Positions 7,479-15,666 of a stretch of DNA of 27,362 nucleotides are shown in pieces (position 1 is the stretch's first letter; each line of letters starts with the position of its first letter). A model generated the notes under the pieces. It saw nothing but the letters and a program-made list of their open reading frames with translations, had not been told where the DNA came from and made no database searches. A program made the position numbers and the translations under genes. Origin of the DNA: an uncultured Eggerthella sp. (lineage in GTDB: Bacteria > Actinomycetota > Coriobacteriia > Coriobacteriales > Eggerthellaceae); NCBI GenBank assembly GCA_900544455.1, contig UQVJ01000013.1:1-27362 (forward strand), given 5' to 3'.

Positions 7479-8573
7479 ATGCCCAGCACGCCCGATCCAA
7501 ACTATTGGGGCAACCCTCCTCAAACGCCTCGTTCCAGCAATATTCCCCAGCAGCCGGCACAGCATACAGCGCCTGAGCCGCCCATGGGCGCTCAGCCCGC
7601 TACGCCAGCGCAAGGCAGCACAGCACCTCAGCAACAGGTGCCGTTCACCCCTGTCAACAACGGAGCCGAGCAGGCAAACGGCAACTACCAGCAGGTACCC
7701 CAAGGAGCTTCCACGCCTCCCGCCCCCGCTGCCCCGCCGGCACCTGTTCATCCCGCAAAAAAGAAGACGGGCATTATCGTTGCAGTTGCAATTATTGCCG
7801 CCTTGCTGGTTGGGATGGGTGGCTGCGCTGCATGCACCGCAGTGGTGTCAGCAACGCTTGATGATGCAGACGACACCTGGCACGCACACGGCGATTTCAA
7901 TGAGGGATACCAGAATTACAGCGCGCCCATAAGCGAACAGGAATTCCTGAACAGGGAAACCCGAACAGATTTCGGGCTTGTAGGCAGTACCGCCCTCGAC
8001 AGCACAGAGCTTGATGCCATTCAATCGAGCTTCTTCGACAATGCCGGCAAAGCCCCCGATGCAAACGGCGCCTATGCCGCAGGGGTATATCGTGTGGGAA
8101 CCGATATACCCGCTGGAGATTATTGGTTTACCGGAGATAAAGCCAATCTCTCCACCTTCTACATCCTTCAGCCAACTTCCGCAGGAGCTACCACCTACGA
8201 CACCGTGCACATCAATAGCTACTATGGCCACAATCTGATGGACTTGCGCGAAGGCGAGGTGTTCATCCTCGATAACGATGGCAGCATGCTTCCCCTCGAT
8301 CAAATGACCGAATCATTCATGCCGCCCTATGGCAGCGGCGTATACCGCGTTGGCGTCGATATCCCCGAGGGCACCTACCAACTCGTAGTGGGAGACGGCG
8401 CCGACGATTACAGCTCTTGCACCGTAATGGCAGACTTGGATTTTGACGAGAATTCAAGCTACCTGTACCGGAATTACTTCATAAAGGGAGACAAACCCGA
8501 CACCATTACGCTGGAAGCCGGTACCTACGTCGAGCTTTACAACATGCAGATGAAGCCCACCGGATTGGCATAG
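7479..8573 (+). CDS. Membrane-anchored Pro/Gln-rich protein with two extracellular repeats
   Basis: This 364-residue protein starts at ATG 7479, with AGAAAGG six bases upstream. Residues 1-93 are rich in Pro, Gln and Ala with no hydrophobic segment. After KKKTG a single membrane helix (about 97-125, GIIVAVAIIAALLVG) contains Cys in GGCAACTAV. The remaining 240 residues are rich in Gly, Asp, Tyr and Ser and contain two copies of a motif 85 residues apart: GVYRVGTDIPAGDYWF and GVYRVGVDIPEGTYQL. Each is followed by a beta-rich stretch including an INSYYGHNLMDLREGEV or DTITLEAGTYVELYN segment. This suggests two beta-sandwich-like modules outside the cell. The topology, a cytoplasmic Pro-rich tail with an exported repeat domain, resembles DUF4190-like or sensor-type proteins of Actinobacteria, but I cannot name a function. 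Confidence 0.75.
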   Translation: MPSTPDPNYWGNPPQTPRSSNIPQQPAQHTAPEPPMGAQPATPAQGSTAPQQQVPFTPVNNGAEQANGNYQQVPQGASTPPAPAAPPAPVHPAKKKTGIIVAVAIIAALLVGMGGCAACTAVVSATLDDADDTWHAHGDFNEGYQNYSAPISEQEFLNRETRTDFGLVGSTALDSTELDAIQSSFFDNAGKAPDANGAYAAGVYRVGTDIPAGDYWFTGDKANLSTFYILQPTSAGATTYDTVHINSYYGHNLMDLREGEVFILDNDGSMLPLDQMTESFMPPYGSGVYRVGVDIPEGTYQLVVGDGADDYSSCTVMADLDFDENSSYLYRNYFIKGDKPDTITLEAGTYVELYNMQMKPTGLA

Positions 8574-8612
8574 CCCTTACAAAAAAATAGCCGCATTGCG
8601 CCATTTGAAAGC

Positions 8613-8654
8613 AAAACCAGGGCGAGGTACCCACAGACCTCGCCCTGGTTTTTT
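8613..8654. terminator. Bidirectional terminator between repeat protein and mfd
   Basis: A perfect 16-bp stem (8613-8628 with 8637-8652) has core CCAGGGCGAGGT, an 8-nt loop, and six T at 8649-8654 on the plus strand. The A-rich left arm gives TTTT on the minus strand. It sits between the ends of two convergent genes and can serve both. Confidence 0.9.
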
Positions 8655-8662
8655 GTTGACCT

Positions 8663-11600
8663 CTACCGTCTCGACCCTCGACGACCTACATAGTTGGTGA
8701 CGCCCAAACTCTGGGCTCGCGTGCTGCGGGTAATCGATCGGCGCGAACCGGAGCCCGTCGCTGAAGAGCCCTTGTGGGAAGAGCGCACAGGAGCGCTCGC
8801 ACCCGCCGAAGAAGAGCCACTACGCAGAACCTCGCCGCGCCCCGATGCCGGGCTCTCCCCGCTTTCCTTCCCCTCATCCACCAATTGCTGCAGATATGCA
8901 AGCACGTTGGTGAGCATGCCCGCATCGCTTGCTTCCTCTTCTTTGCCATAGCCGGGAACCACGACACGCAGGGGAACTGCCATCTTCTTTTTGTCAGCTA
9001 AATAGCGACCCGCCTTACGGCGCAAACTGGAAGCCTGTGATTTTGTCAGCATAAACGGCTCCACGGTGAGCTTGCCCGCCGAAACGGAAATAAGCTTGAT
9101 GCCGTGCTCATTAGCGAACGCCTTAAGGCGCGCCTTCTCAAATTGATTGATTGAAGCCTGGGGCATCTCAGGATGCTTTGCCAACAGTTCCTCGTATATG
9201 TCGTTTACCGCATCGATGGTATCGGCACTGGCAATCTTTCGGTAGTACAGCACACGCTCATCAGCATCGGGGAGATATTCCTCAGGGAAATACGTATGGT
9301 CGGGCACGTTCACCACAATATCCGACAGGGCAGGCGGCAAAAAATCCTTAGCCGACGAATTGCCCTCGCGCGCATTATTCACCGCCGTGGACAACATTTG
9401 CGCAAACAGATCGAAGCCGACTGCCGACATGTTACCGCTCTGCTCAGCACCCAACAGACTACCAGCACCGCGGATTTCCAGATCGCGCATAGCCACACGC
9501 ATGCCGCTTCCCAAATCTGTGTGTTCGCCGAGCGCGGTAAGACGAGCCACCGCCTCTTCAGTAAGCGGGATATTGTCAGGGAACAGGAAATACGCATACG
9601 CCTGGGTGGAAGAACGCCCAACGCGACCCTTCAACTGGTACATCTGCGCTAGTCCCAGGCGCTGAGAATCCTCAATGATAAGCGTATTGGTGTGAGGGTT
9701 GTCGATACCCGATTCGATGATGGTAGTAGCCACCAACACATCAAGCTCACCGGCAGCGAAGTTTTCCATAACATCTTCCAGCTGCTCTTTGGTCATCTTG
9801 CCATGGGCGACGCCAACACGAGCCTCACCCGCAGCTGCCTGCACGCGCTTCACCGCTTCGTCGATAGAGCGAACACGATTGCTTACATAGTAGATTTGCC
9901 CGCCACGGGCCATCTCACGACGTATGGCATCGCTCACAACATCAGGATCCCACTCGCCAACATGCACTTCCACGGGGCGCCTGTCATCGGGCGGCGTCAG
10001 AATCAAGCTCATATCGCGCACGCCCGAAAGACCCATTTGCATGGTGCGCGGGATAGGGGTTGCAGAAAGCGTGAGAACATCGATGGATTCACGCATGTTC
10101 TTCAGCTGCTCTTTGTGGGCAACGCCAAAGCGCTGCTCCTCGTCGATGATGACAAGGCCCAAATCGTGCGGATTGACATCGCGAGAAAGAAGACGATGCG
10201 TCCCAACCAACACCGAAACCGTTCCCTCTGAAAAATCAGTCAGAGCTTGCTTTTGCTGAGCCGGGGTACGGAAACGCGAAAGCACTTCCACCTTTACGCC
10301 AAAAGGTTCGAAACGATCTTTGAACGTAGAGTAGTGCTGCTGGGCCAAGATGGTGGTTGGGCACAGCACCATAACCTGCTTGCTGTCTTGCGTTGCCTTG
10401 AAGGCTGCACGCAACGCAACCTCGGTTTTGCCGAATCCGACATCGCCGCAGACCAAACGATCCATGGGGCGTGGTGATTGCATATCGGCCTTGATATCGG
10501 CAATAGCAGCCAACTGATCGGGCGTTTCTTGGTAGGGGAAGCTTTCCTCCATCTCATGCTGCCAAGGAGTGTCTTCCCTATAGCGATACCCTTGGGTCGA
10601 AGCGCGGCGGGTGTACACATCAACCAAATCGAACGCCAGCTGCTTGGTTGCCTTGCGCGCCTTTGCCATGGCACGGCTCCAGTCAGACGTGTTCAAACGC
10701 GTCAAACGAGGCGACGATCCTTCTGGGCCCACATAGCGGGTCACGCGATCCAGCTGCTCTACGGGAACATACAGCTTATCGCCCTCGGCATATTCCAGAA
10801 GCAGATAGTCTCGCTCAGACCCACCCACATCTTGACGCACGATATCACGGAAGAATGCCACGCCGTGAGCCGCATGAACTACGTAATCTCCCGGCTTGAA
10901 AGGAAAGGTGATCTCCGTCACATCAATACGGCTCCGCTTGCGCGTAGCCATGGCGCCCTGTGTGTCCGAAAGGGAAACAAGCGCCATCTTTGCCGCAGGA
11001 AAGATCATGCCAAGAGGGATATCCACATCGACGATGTTGACCTGACCTCGCTTGAGCTTAGGCGACGCATCCCCCACCACATCAAGGACCTCGTTGATGG
11101 GAATTCCCAGATCAACCAAGGAAAGCTTCATTTCTTGACGGGCACGGAAATGAGGCACGGAAAAAACCACCGTGAAACCCATTTCCGCCAAAGAGTGCAA
11201 TCGGCCAAAAAGCTTCTCTGGATCGCCCGCCACATCTACGCGCTTTACCACCAACTCGCTATCGAGCTGCACACCTACGCGCATGATGGAAACATAGGTA
11301 GCACGCGGGTTCGCACCGAAATCAAGTTCGTTGGGGCCCATATACAGATCTGAAGCAGGAATCGAAGTGCCTACACAGCGCTTTGAAAGCTCGTCGTAGG
11401 CATGCATAGCGTCATCGACCAGCGAACGCGGCTCAATAAGCACCGTGAGGGCATCCGCAGAAAGATAATCGCCCACCGCCGCCGTTTTTTCCAGCAGATA
11501 CGCCGCCATCAAATCGGGCAGATCGCGAGAGTCGTCTTCGAGGCGCTCCAGTAAATCGCGCTGCGCAGCGTTTGTTTCCGCGCTTTTGGAAATGGCACGC

Positions 11601-12349
11601 TTGGCGCGACGCAACGCCGCATCCGTCTGAACGAACTCACGCACCGGAAAGATATCAACCTGTTCCAATGAAGAAATGGTCTGTCCCGTTGAAGGGAGGA
11701 AACGACGAATCTCATCCAGTTCATCGCCGAAGAAATCAAGACGTACGGGATACGCAAGGTTCCCTGGAAACACATCGATGGCGCCGCCCTGCACACAAAA
11801 CGTGCCAGGGCCATCGAGCTTTCCGCTGTTTTCGTAGCCCATAGCTACCAGACAATGCTCTAGATCTTCGAAGCAGGCAATGCCGCGCTGGGGGTCCTCC
11901 GAAAGGTCGGACCCTGCCACCAAGGCAAGAGGACGTGCCACTTCTTCTTTGGCAGGAGCAATGCGACGCAGCAAGGCACGAGCCGAAGCAACCACCACAG
12001 CAGGTTTTCCCTGCTGTAGCGACCAAAGCGCTTCGAGCCTACGGCCATGAAGACGTGGCTGAAGCGGGGCATCGACGGAAAACGGGTTGCCCTCGTAATC
12101 AGGAAAACGCAAAACACGTTCCTCGCCAATGAAGGCGCCCACCGTGCGCGCAAAGGTGTCGGCGGCTTCTTCCCCTGCCGTTACCACAAGTGTTGCCCGA
12201 GGGTCAGCCACAAAACGCGCCGCAACCAAAAACGGACGAGCAGAAGAAGCCACACCCACCGTAGCGTCCTGCCCCGAATCGAGCTTCGCCCAAGCGTCCT
12301 CGAGAGCACCCGATTTAGCAAGCGACGCAGATAGCATATCTATCAACAT
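8663..12349 (-). CDS. mfd: Transcription-repair coupling factor
   Basis: Mfd is an ATP-driven translocase that removes stalled RNA polymerase and recruits UvrA. The 1228-residue product has all modules. The N-terminal UvrB-like domains include GKPAVVVASARALLRR and FCVQGGAIDVFPGN. The CarD-like RNA-polymerase-interaction domain starts near residue 480 (FKPGDYVVHAAHGVAFF). The RecG-like motor has Walker A CGDVGFGKTEVALRAAF (about 633), IIDEEQRFGV (about 735), TLSATPIPRTMQM and GRVGRSSTQAYAYF. The C-terminal TRCF domain contains PDHTYFPEEYLPDADERVLYYRKIA. A final Ser/Gly/Arg-rich tail of about 70 residues is low complexity and basic. I chose ATG 12349 (MLIDMLSASLAKSG) because AAAGGA is correctly spaced; upstream in-frame codons lack this and do not match the family. 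Confidence 0.97.
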   Translation of the reverse strand: MLIDMLSASLAKSGALEDAWAKLDSGQDATVGVASSARPFLVAARFVADPRATLVVTAGEEAADTFARTVGAFIGEERVLRFPDYEGNPFSVDAPLQPRLHGRRLEALWSLQQGKPAVVVASARALLRRIAPAKEEVARPLALVAGSDLSEDPQRGIACFEDLEHCLVAMGYENSGKLDGPGTFCVQGGAIDVFPGNLAYPVRLDFFGDELDEIRRFLPSTGQTISSLEQVDIFPVREFVQTDAALRRAKRAISKSAETNAAQRDLLERLEDDSRDLPDLMAAYLLEKTAAVGDYLSADALTVLIEPRSLVDDAMHAYDELSKRCVGTSIPASDLYMGPNELDFGANPRATYVSIMRVGVQLDSELVVKRVDVAGDPEKLFGRLHSLAEMGFTVVFSVPHFRARQEMKLSLVDLGIPINEVLDVVGDASPKLKRGQVNIVDVDIPLGMIFPAAKMALVSLSDTQGAMATRKRSRIDVTEITFPFKPGDYVVHAAHGVAFFRDIVRQDVGGSERDYLLLEYAEGDKLYVPVEQLDRVTRYVGPEGSSPRLTRLNTSDWSRAMAKARKATKQLAFDLVDVYTRRASTQGYRYREDTPWQHEMEESFPYQETPDQLAAIADIKADMQSPRPMDRLVCGDVGFGKTEVALRAAFKATQDSKQVMVLCPTTILAQQHYSTFKDRFEPFGVKVEVLSRFRTPAQQKQALTDFSEGTVSVLVGTHRLLSRDVNPHDLGLVIIDEEQRFGVAHKEQLKNMRESIDVLTLSATPIPRTMQMGLSGVRDMSLILTPPDDRRPVEVHVGEWDPDVVSDAIRREMARGGQIYYVSNRVRSIDEAVKRVQAAAGEARVGVAHGKMTKEQLEDVMENFAAGELDVLVATTIIESGIDNPHTNTLIIEDSQRLGLAQMYQLKGRVGRSSTQAYAYFLFPDNIPLTEEAVARLTALGEHTDLGSGMRVAMRDLEIRGAGSLLGAEQSGNMSAVGFDLFAQMLSTAVNNAREGNSSAKDFLPPALSDIVVNVPDHTYFPEEYLPDADERVLYYRKIASADTIDAVNDIYEELLAKHPEMPQASINQFEKARLKAFANEHGIKLISVSAGKLTVEPFMLTKSQASSLRRKAGRYLADKKKMAVPLRVVVPGYGKEEEASDAGMLTNVLAYLQQLVDEGKESGESPASGRGEVLRSGSSSAGASAPVRSSHKGSSATGSGSRRSITRSTRAQSLGVTNYVGRRGSRR

Positions 12350-12660
12350 GTCCGTTCCTTTCGGTAAGTGCCCCACGCCAACAAACCAAGGGCAGAAGTC
12401 TGGGCTTCCTCCATATCGGCAAAAGAGGCAGGCGATAAGGCATTCTCCAACAGCACCGTTGGCATATAACGCCAAGGGCCCCTGGGGCCAATCGGCGCTC
12501 GGCCTTGCCGCAAGGCATCACAACCTCAACAAGCCCGAAAGCAAATGCTTCGGGCGTTTTCTCTCGTTTATTCTAATATCCGCATGCGCTAATTCGCGCC
12601 AAGAATCGGCGTTACCATAAGGCATGCGCAACCAACCGCACATCACTGAAGGGAAATGCC
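12350..12660. other. Divergent intergenic region between mfd and nth
   Basis: This region must carry the promoters of two diverging genes. A hairpin with a T-tail lies at 12533-12560. On the minus strand a 40-codon reading frame beginning MPTVLLENALSPASF overlaps the mfd start, but it has no ribosome-binding site and no family I recognise, so it is not called as a gene. No tRNA or riboswitch pattern was recognised. Confidence 0.4.
12533..12560 (+). terminator. Terminator-like hairpin with no obvious upstream gene
   Basis: GCCCGAAAGC and GCTTCGGGC pair with one bulged base around an AAAT loop, followed by GTTTTCTC on the plus strand. It would stop plus-strand transcription just before the nth leader. 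No plus-strand gene lies upstream (mfd is on the other strand), so it may block antisense transcription from the mfd region or attenuate a longer nth leader. Confidence 0.5.
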
Positions 12661-13368
12661 ATGGCACGCGAAAAGAAAGCCGACAAGCTCGCCCGCGCCC
12701 TAGCCGTTGCCGAACGAATGAACGGTCATTACGGAGAGGCAGCCTGCGCGCTTCACTACACCACGCCGTTCACACTCACCATTGCCGTTCTGCTCTCCGC
12801 CCAAACAACCGATGCGGGTGTGAACAAGGTAACACCCGAGCTGTTTTCGAAATACGGAACGCCACAAGCCATGGCACAAGCCGACTTTGAAGACATCGCA
12901 CGGATCATCCGACCAATTGGCTTTTACCGTACCAAGGCAAAAAACTGCATCGCCTGCGCACAGATGATCATGTCCGATTTCGGCGGCGAGGTTCCCCGCG
13001 ACATAGACCAAATGCAAAAGCTTCCCGGTGTAGGGCGCAAGACTGCAAATGTGGTGCTCAATGAGGCATTCGGCATCGTCGAAGGCATCGCCGTAGATAC
13101 CCATGTATTTCGCATCGCCCATAAACTGAAGTTCGCCGGGCCCTCTGCCGATACCCCCGCAAAAACGGAGGAGGCTCTCCTTTCTCTGTATCCACGTGAA
13201 TACTGGGGCCCGATCAATCATCAATGGGTGCTGTTTGGCCGCGAAACCTGCATAGCCCGTCGCCCCAAATGTGCCGATTGCTTCATCAACGATCTCTGCC
13301 CAAGCTGCCCCAAAGAGCTCATAGGAGACCCGGAGCATCCCCAAGAAACCACCAAGCAACCTGAATAG
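12661..13368 (+). CDS. nth: Endonuclease III (DNA glycosylase/AP lyase)
   Basis: This enzyme removes oxidised pyrimidines and nicks abasic sites in base excision repair. The 235-residue product has the full HhH-GPD architecture: TLTIAVLLSAQTTDAGVNKV near the N-terminus, then the helix-hairpin-helix LPGVGRKTANVV with the catalytic Lys, then the catalytic Asp in VDTHVFRIAHKL. The C-terminal 4Fe-4S loop CIARRPKCADCFINDLC has the canonical C-x6-C-x2-C-x5-C spacing. A short hydrophilic tail (EHPQETTKQPE) extends beyond the cluster. GAAGGGA lies upstream of the ATG. The gene is divergent from mfd, another repair gene, and 142 bases ahead of a LysR gene on the same strand, which is probably a separate unit. 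Confidence 0.96.
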   Translation: MAREKKADKLARALAVAERMNGHYGEAACALHYTTPFTLTIAVLLSAQTTDAGVNKVTPELFSKYGTPQAMAQADFEDIARIIRPIGFYRTKAKNCIACAQMIMSDFGGEVPRDIDQMQKLPGVGRKTANVVLNEAFGIVEGIAVDTHVFRIAHKLKFAGPSADTPAKTEEALLSLYPREYWGPINHQWVLFGRETCIARRPKCADCFINDLCPSCPKELIGDPEHPQETTKQPE

Positions 13369-13510
13369 ATAGCAGTCGATGCCGAAAACAGCGTCATCAT
13401 CCGTAAATTCCCATGCAGTTCAAACAAAATCAACAAGCGTTTGCTATTCTCAAATAATCATGAGAAAGCAGCGCCCTGGCAAGGGCCGCTATCGGGAGCA
13501 AGGAATAACG

Positions 13511-14455
13511 ATGAACCTCTCTCACCTGAAATACTTCATCAGCTTGGCAGATTCGAAGCACTTCGCAAACACGGCAAAGTCGCTCTCTATCGCACGCTCA
13601 ACGCTTTCTCTTGCAATCTCGAATCTCGAGCAGGATCTGGGAGCTCCCCTGTTCACCAAAAACGGCAGCACATTCCTGCTTACGCCTTACGGCAAGGAAT
13701 TCTACCGCTATGCCTCCCTTGCGTTGAAGAACATCGAGACAGGGCGCCAACGCGTTCGGGTCATGGTCAACAGCAAGGTTGAAACGCTTCGTATCGGCGT
13801 ACCGTTCTCCATCCAGAACGAAGACTGGTCCCGCATGATGCGCGCTTTCCGCGCCCACCTCAACGAAAACACGTCGGTAAAGGTTCTGCAGGGTTTCAGC
13901 GCTGGGCTTTTGCGCGACCTGGCCGCCGGTACGCTCGACGTCACATTCGCCACAAAACTCGAAGACGCTCCCGAGGGCCTGGACTACATTCCCTTCTGGT
14001 CGCAAGAGCTTGTTCTTGCAGTGAACGAAAGCAATCCCCTGGCGAAGCGCAAATCGATCAAACTCGAAGAACTTGAAGGCTCGAAGGTACTTTCCTACGC
14101 TGTCGATTGCCCTCCCCATGATCTGGTCATGGAGCACACCAAGCATTTCGACATTCAAGTAGAAGAGCGTTTCCGCGAGGAAATCACCGCATGTTCCATT
14201 GTTTCCGCCAGCGATGAGGCAATGGCGCTTGTGGACTACTCGTTCTTGATGAAGGCATTCAACGATGTGGTTTGCATTCCCATCGATAACCTACCGCGAG
14301 ATTTCCATAAGATTTACCTGATCCACCGCGCCGACGATAAGCTTACTGATGCTCAGCGCGATTTCATCAACTACGCTTGCAACCATCGCGTTTTACCCGC
14401 CTGGTTGCCTCGCGAAAACGAAGACGAAACCCAATTCCAAATCGGATACAAATAG
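13511..14455 (+). CDS. LysR-family transcriptional regulator
   Basis: This 314-residue protein has an N-terminal winged helix-turn-helix, MNLSHLKYFISLADSKHFA then SIARSTLSLAISNLEQDLG and APLFTKNG, the standard LysR DNA-binding signature. The effector-binding domain starts near residue 92 (LRIGVPFSI) and includes DVTFATKLEDAPEGLDYIPF and LVLAVNESNPLA, typical of the type 2 periplasmic-binding fold. The ATG at 13511 has AAGGA about seven bases upstream; earlier in-frame codons would add an unusual N-terminal extension. The inducer and target genes cannot be inferred: neighbours are nth (same strand) and the hydrogenase-protease pair (convergent), neither an obvious target. Confidence 0.92.
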   Translation: MNLSHLKYFISLADSKHFANTAKSLSIARSTLSLAISNLEQDLGAPLFTKNGSTFLLTPYGKEFYRYASLALKNIETGRQRVRVMVNSKVETLRIGVPFSIQNEDWSRMMRAFRAHLNENTSVKVLQGFSAGLLRDLAAGTLDVTFATKLEDAPEGLDYIPFWSQELVLAVNESNPLAKRKSIKLEELEGSKVLSYAVDCPPHDLVMEHTKHFDIQVEERFREEITACSIVSASDEAMALVDYSFLMKAFNDVVCIPIDNLPRDFHKIYLIHRADDKLTDAQRDFINYACNHRVLPAWLPRENEDETQFQIGYK

Positions 14456-14611
14456 CATCGCAGCAGGCACTGCGACGAAATCGAACGCTCTTCAGCGAAG
14501 GTTCGTTTGTGGGCGATCTCGGCCTATAGGCAAAACGTTGCCTTGCGCATTCGCCCAGGGACAAACGCAGTTCCCCTTAGCCATCCTCGGAAACAAGAGA
14601 ATAGAAAAGCG

Positions 14612-14643
14612 TTTGGCAGAGCCCCCTAGAGGCGGTTGCCAAA
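14612..14643 (-). terminator. Probable terminator of the hydrogenase-protease unit
   Basis: TTTGGCA (14612-14618) and TGCCAAA (14637-14643) form a 7-bp stem, with additional imperfect C/G pairing inside. Read on the minus strand the stem is followed by CGCTTTT. It lies six bases past the protease stop codon and may also slow transcription from the convergent LysR gene. Confidence 0.5.
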
Positions 14644-14648
14644 TTTAC

Positions 14649-15167
14649 CTATGACAGCAATTCCGGCAACGGAACACCGTCTTTGCGCTCGATGCTGCAA
14701 CCCTGACGCACTAACTCGGCTATAACCGACTCAGCCAAAAAGGGCAGCCTGTCGGCAACGGGTTGCGTGAGGCCCTCCATAAACTCCGCGGGTTCAAGAT
14801 TCAGAACCTGCATGCCGTAGCACATGCCTTCGCTGGTGTATCCAAGCAACGCTGCCGCATCGAACAGGTCGGCAAGCTTCGTGTCGTGCAGGGAAGTGCG
14901 AGCGCCGCAGGTTCGCGCAATGTCATGTGGACGATAGCGAAACACCGTACCAGGCTCTGAGCCTGATCCGTCAACAGCATCAACCGTGATCATGAAATCG
15001 TATTCATCGACCTTGGAAATCATGTCCAAGCTCATGCAACCCACATCGAACATATCTACATTGCGGGGAAGAACATATTCTTCGCGAATCAGATCGTAAG
15101 CAGCAGGGCCAACGCCGTCATCGAGCATCAAGCGATTGCCCACGAAGAAAACTGCAATGCGCTTCAT
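14649..15167 (-). CDS. Hydrogenase maturation protease (HyaD/HybD/HycI family)
   Basis: Members of this family cleave the C-terminal tail of a [NiFe]-hydrogenase large subunit after metal insertion. The 172-residue product begins MKRIAVFFVGNRLMLDDGVG, the family's N-terminal 'GN.L..DDG.G' motif with its nickel-sensing acidic residue. YDFMITVDAVDGSGSEPGTV holds the second conserved acidic position, and TSLHDTKLADLFDAAALLG the conserved histidine. Its ATG directly follows the TAA of the upstream membrane-protein gene with no spacer, and there is no good ribosome-binding site, so translation is probably coupled. The hydrogenase it serves is not in the window; it could process one encoded elsewhere. 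The subgroup (HycI or HyaD) is not resolvable by eye. Confidence 0.88.
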   Translation of the reverse strand: MKRIAVFFVGNRLMLDDGVGPAAYDLIREEYVLPRNVDMFDVGCMSLDMISKVDEYDFMITVDAVDGSGSEPGTVFRYRPHDIARTCGARTSLHDTKLADLFDAAALLGYTSEGMCYGMQVLNLEPAEFMEGLTQPVADRLPFLAESVIAELVRQGCSIERKDGVPLPELLS

Positions 15168-15605
15168 TTACGCACCAACCGTCGGACGAATAACCAAGTT
15201 GTAATACGTTGCTGCAGCAATCATAACCACCGCAAGCAAAATCATGGCAATAGCCCACTTCTTCTGGCTTTTCAAATACTGCTCCTTGGTTTTGCCCATG
15301 GAAAGGGCACGCTGGCACGCATAACCCTGACCAGCACGAGCGAACACGACCGTCGCAAACGCAAGAACCAATGCCGCCACGATGCTCAAACCCACCGTAA
15401 GAGGTTGAGGGTCGAGGTAGACGCTGTAAAAGAGGTTGTCGGCTAAAAGCCATGCAGGATAATACAGGATTGCCAGCCAAATACCGTTTGCGGCACCCCA
15501 GATGGGAGGCATGAAAAGCGCTCCGATATTAACGGGGGGCAAACCTTCCATAATCTGTTCCTGGCTAAGCTGACGGGGGCTTTTTTCCTGCTTCGACACA
15601 AGCAT
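15168..15605 (-). CDS. Small membrane protein with three predicted helices
   Basis: This is a 145-residue protein. I chose ATG 15605 (MLVSKQEKSPRQLS) because GAAAGAGAG precedes it. A polar N-terminus of about 25 residues is followed by LPPVNIGALFMPPIWGAANG and then hydrophobic segments ending in AWLLADNLFY, a second (LTVGLSIVAALVLAFATVVF), a basic loop (SMGKTKEQYLKSQKKW) and a third (AIAMILLAVVMIAAATYYN). The 'PPIWG..G.W' motif is reminiscent of DUF2628-type small membrane proteins, but this is a weak resemblance. It is directly upstream of, and coupled to, the hydrogenase maturation protease, so it may be linked to hydrogenase biogenesis or simply co-transcribed. No function is assigned. Confidence 0.72.
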   Translation of the reverse strand: MLVSKQEKSPRQLSQEQIMEGLPPVNIGALFMPPIWGAANGIWLAILYYPAWLLADNLFYSVYLDPQPLTVGLSIVAALVLAFATVVFARAGQGYACQRALSMGKTKEQYLKSQKKWAIAMILLAVVMIAAATYYNLVIRPTVGA

Positions 15606-15666
15606 CTCTCTTTCACTTACGCTATTCCGCTGAAGAGTATAGAGGAAAGCGCGTTGGCGCTCTCCT

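Noticed and set aside
10478..11353. A 291-codon plus-strand frame inside mfd
   Set aside because: It lies antisense to the conserved RNA-polymerase-interaction and motor domains of mfd and has no family resemblance.
12358..12480. Minus-strand reading frames just upstream of mfd as a possible peptidyl-tRNA hydrolase remnant
   Set aside because: pth often lies near mfd, but the translated residues do not align convincingly with the Pth C-terminus.
14482..14505. Weak hairpin CGAAC...GTTCG after the LysR gene
   Set aside because: The outer stem is only 5 bp with an internal loop and is followed by TTTG rather than a real T-run.
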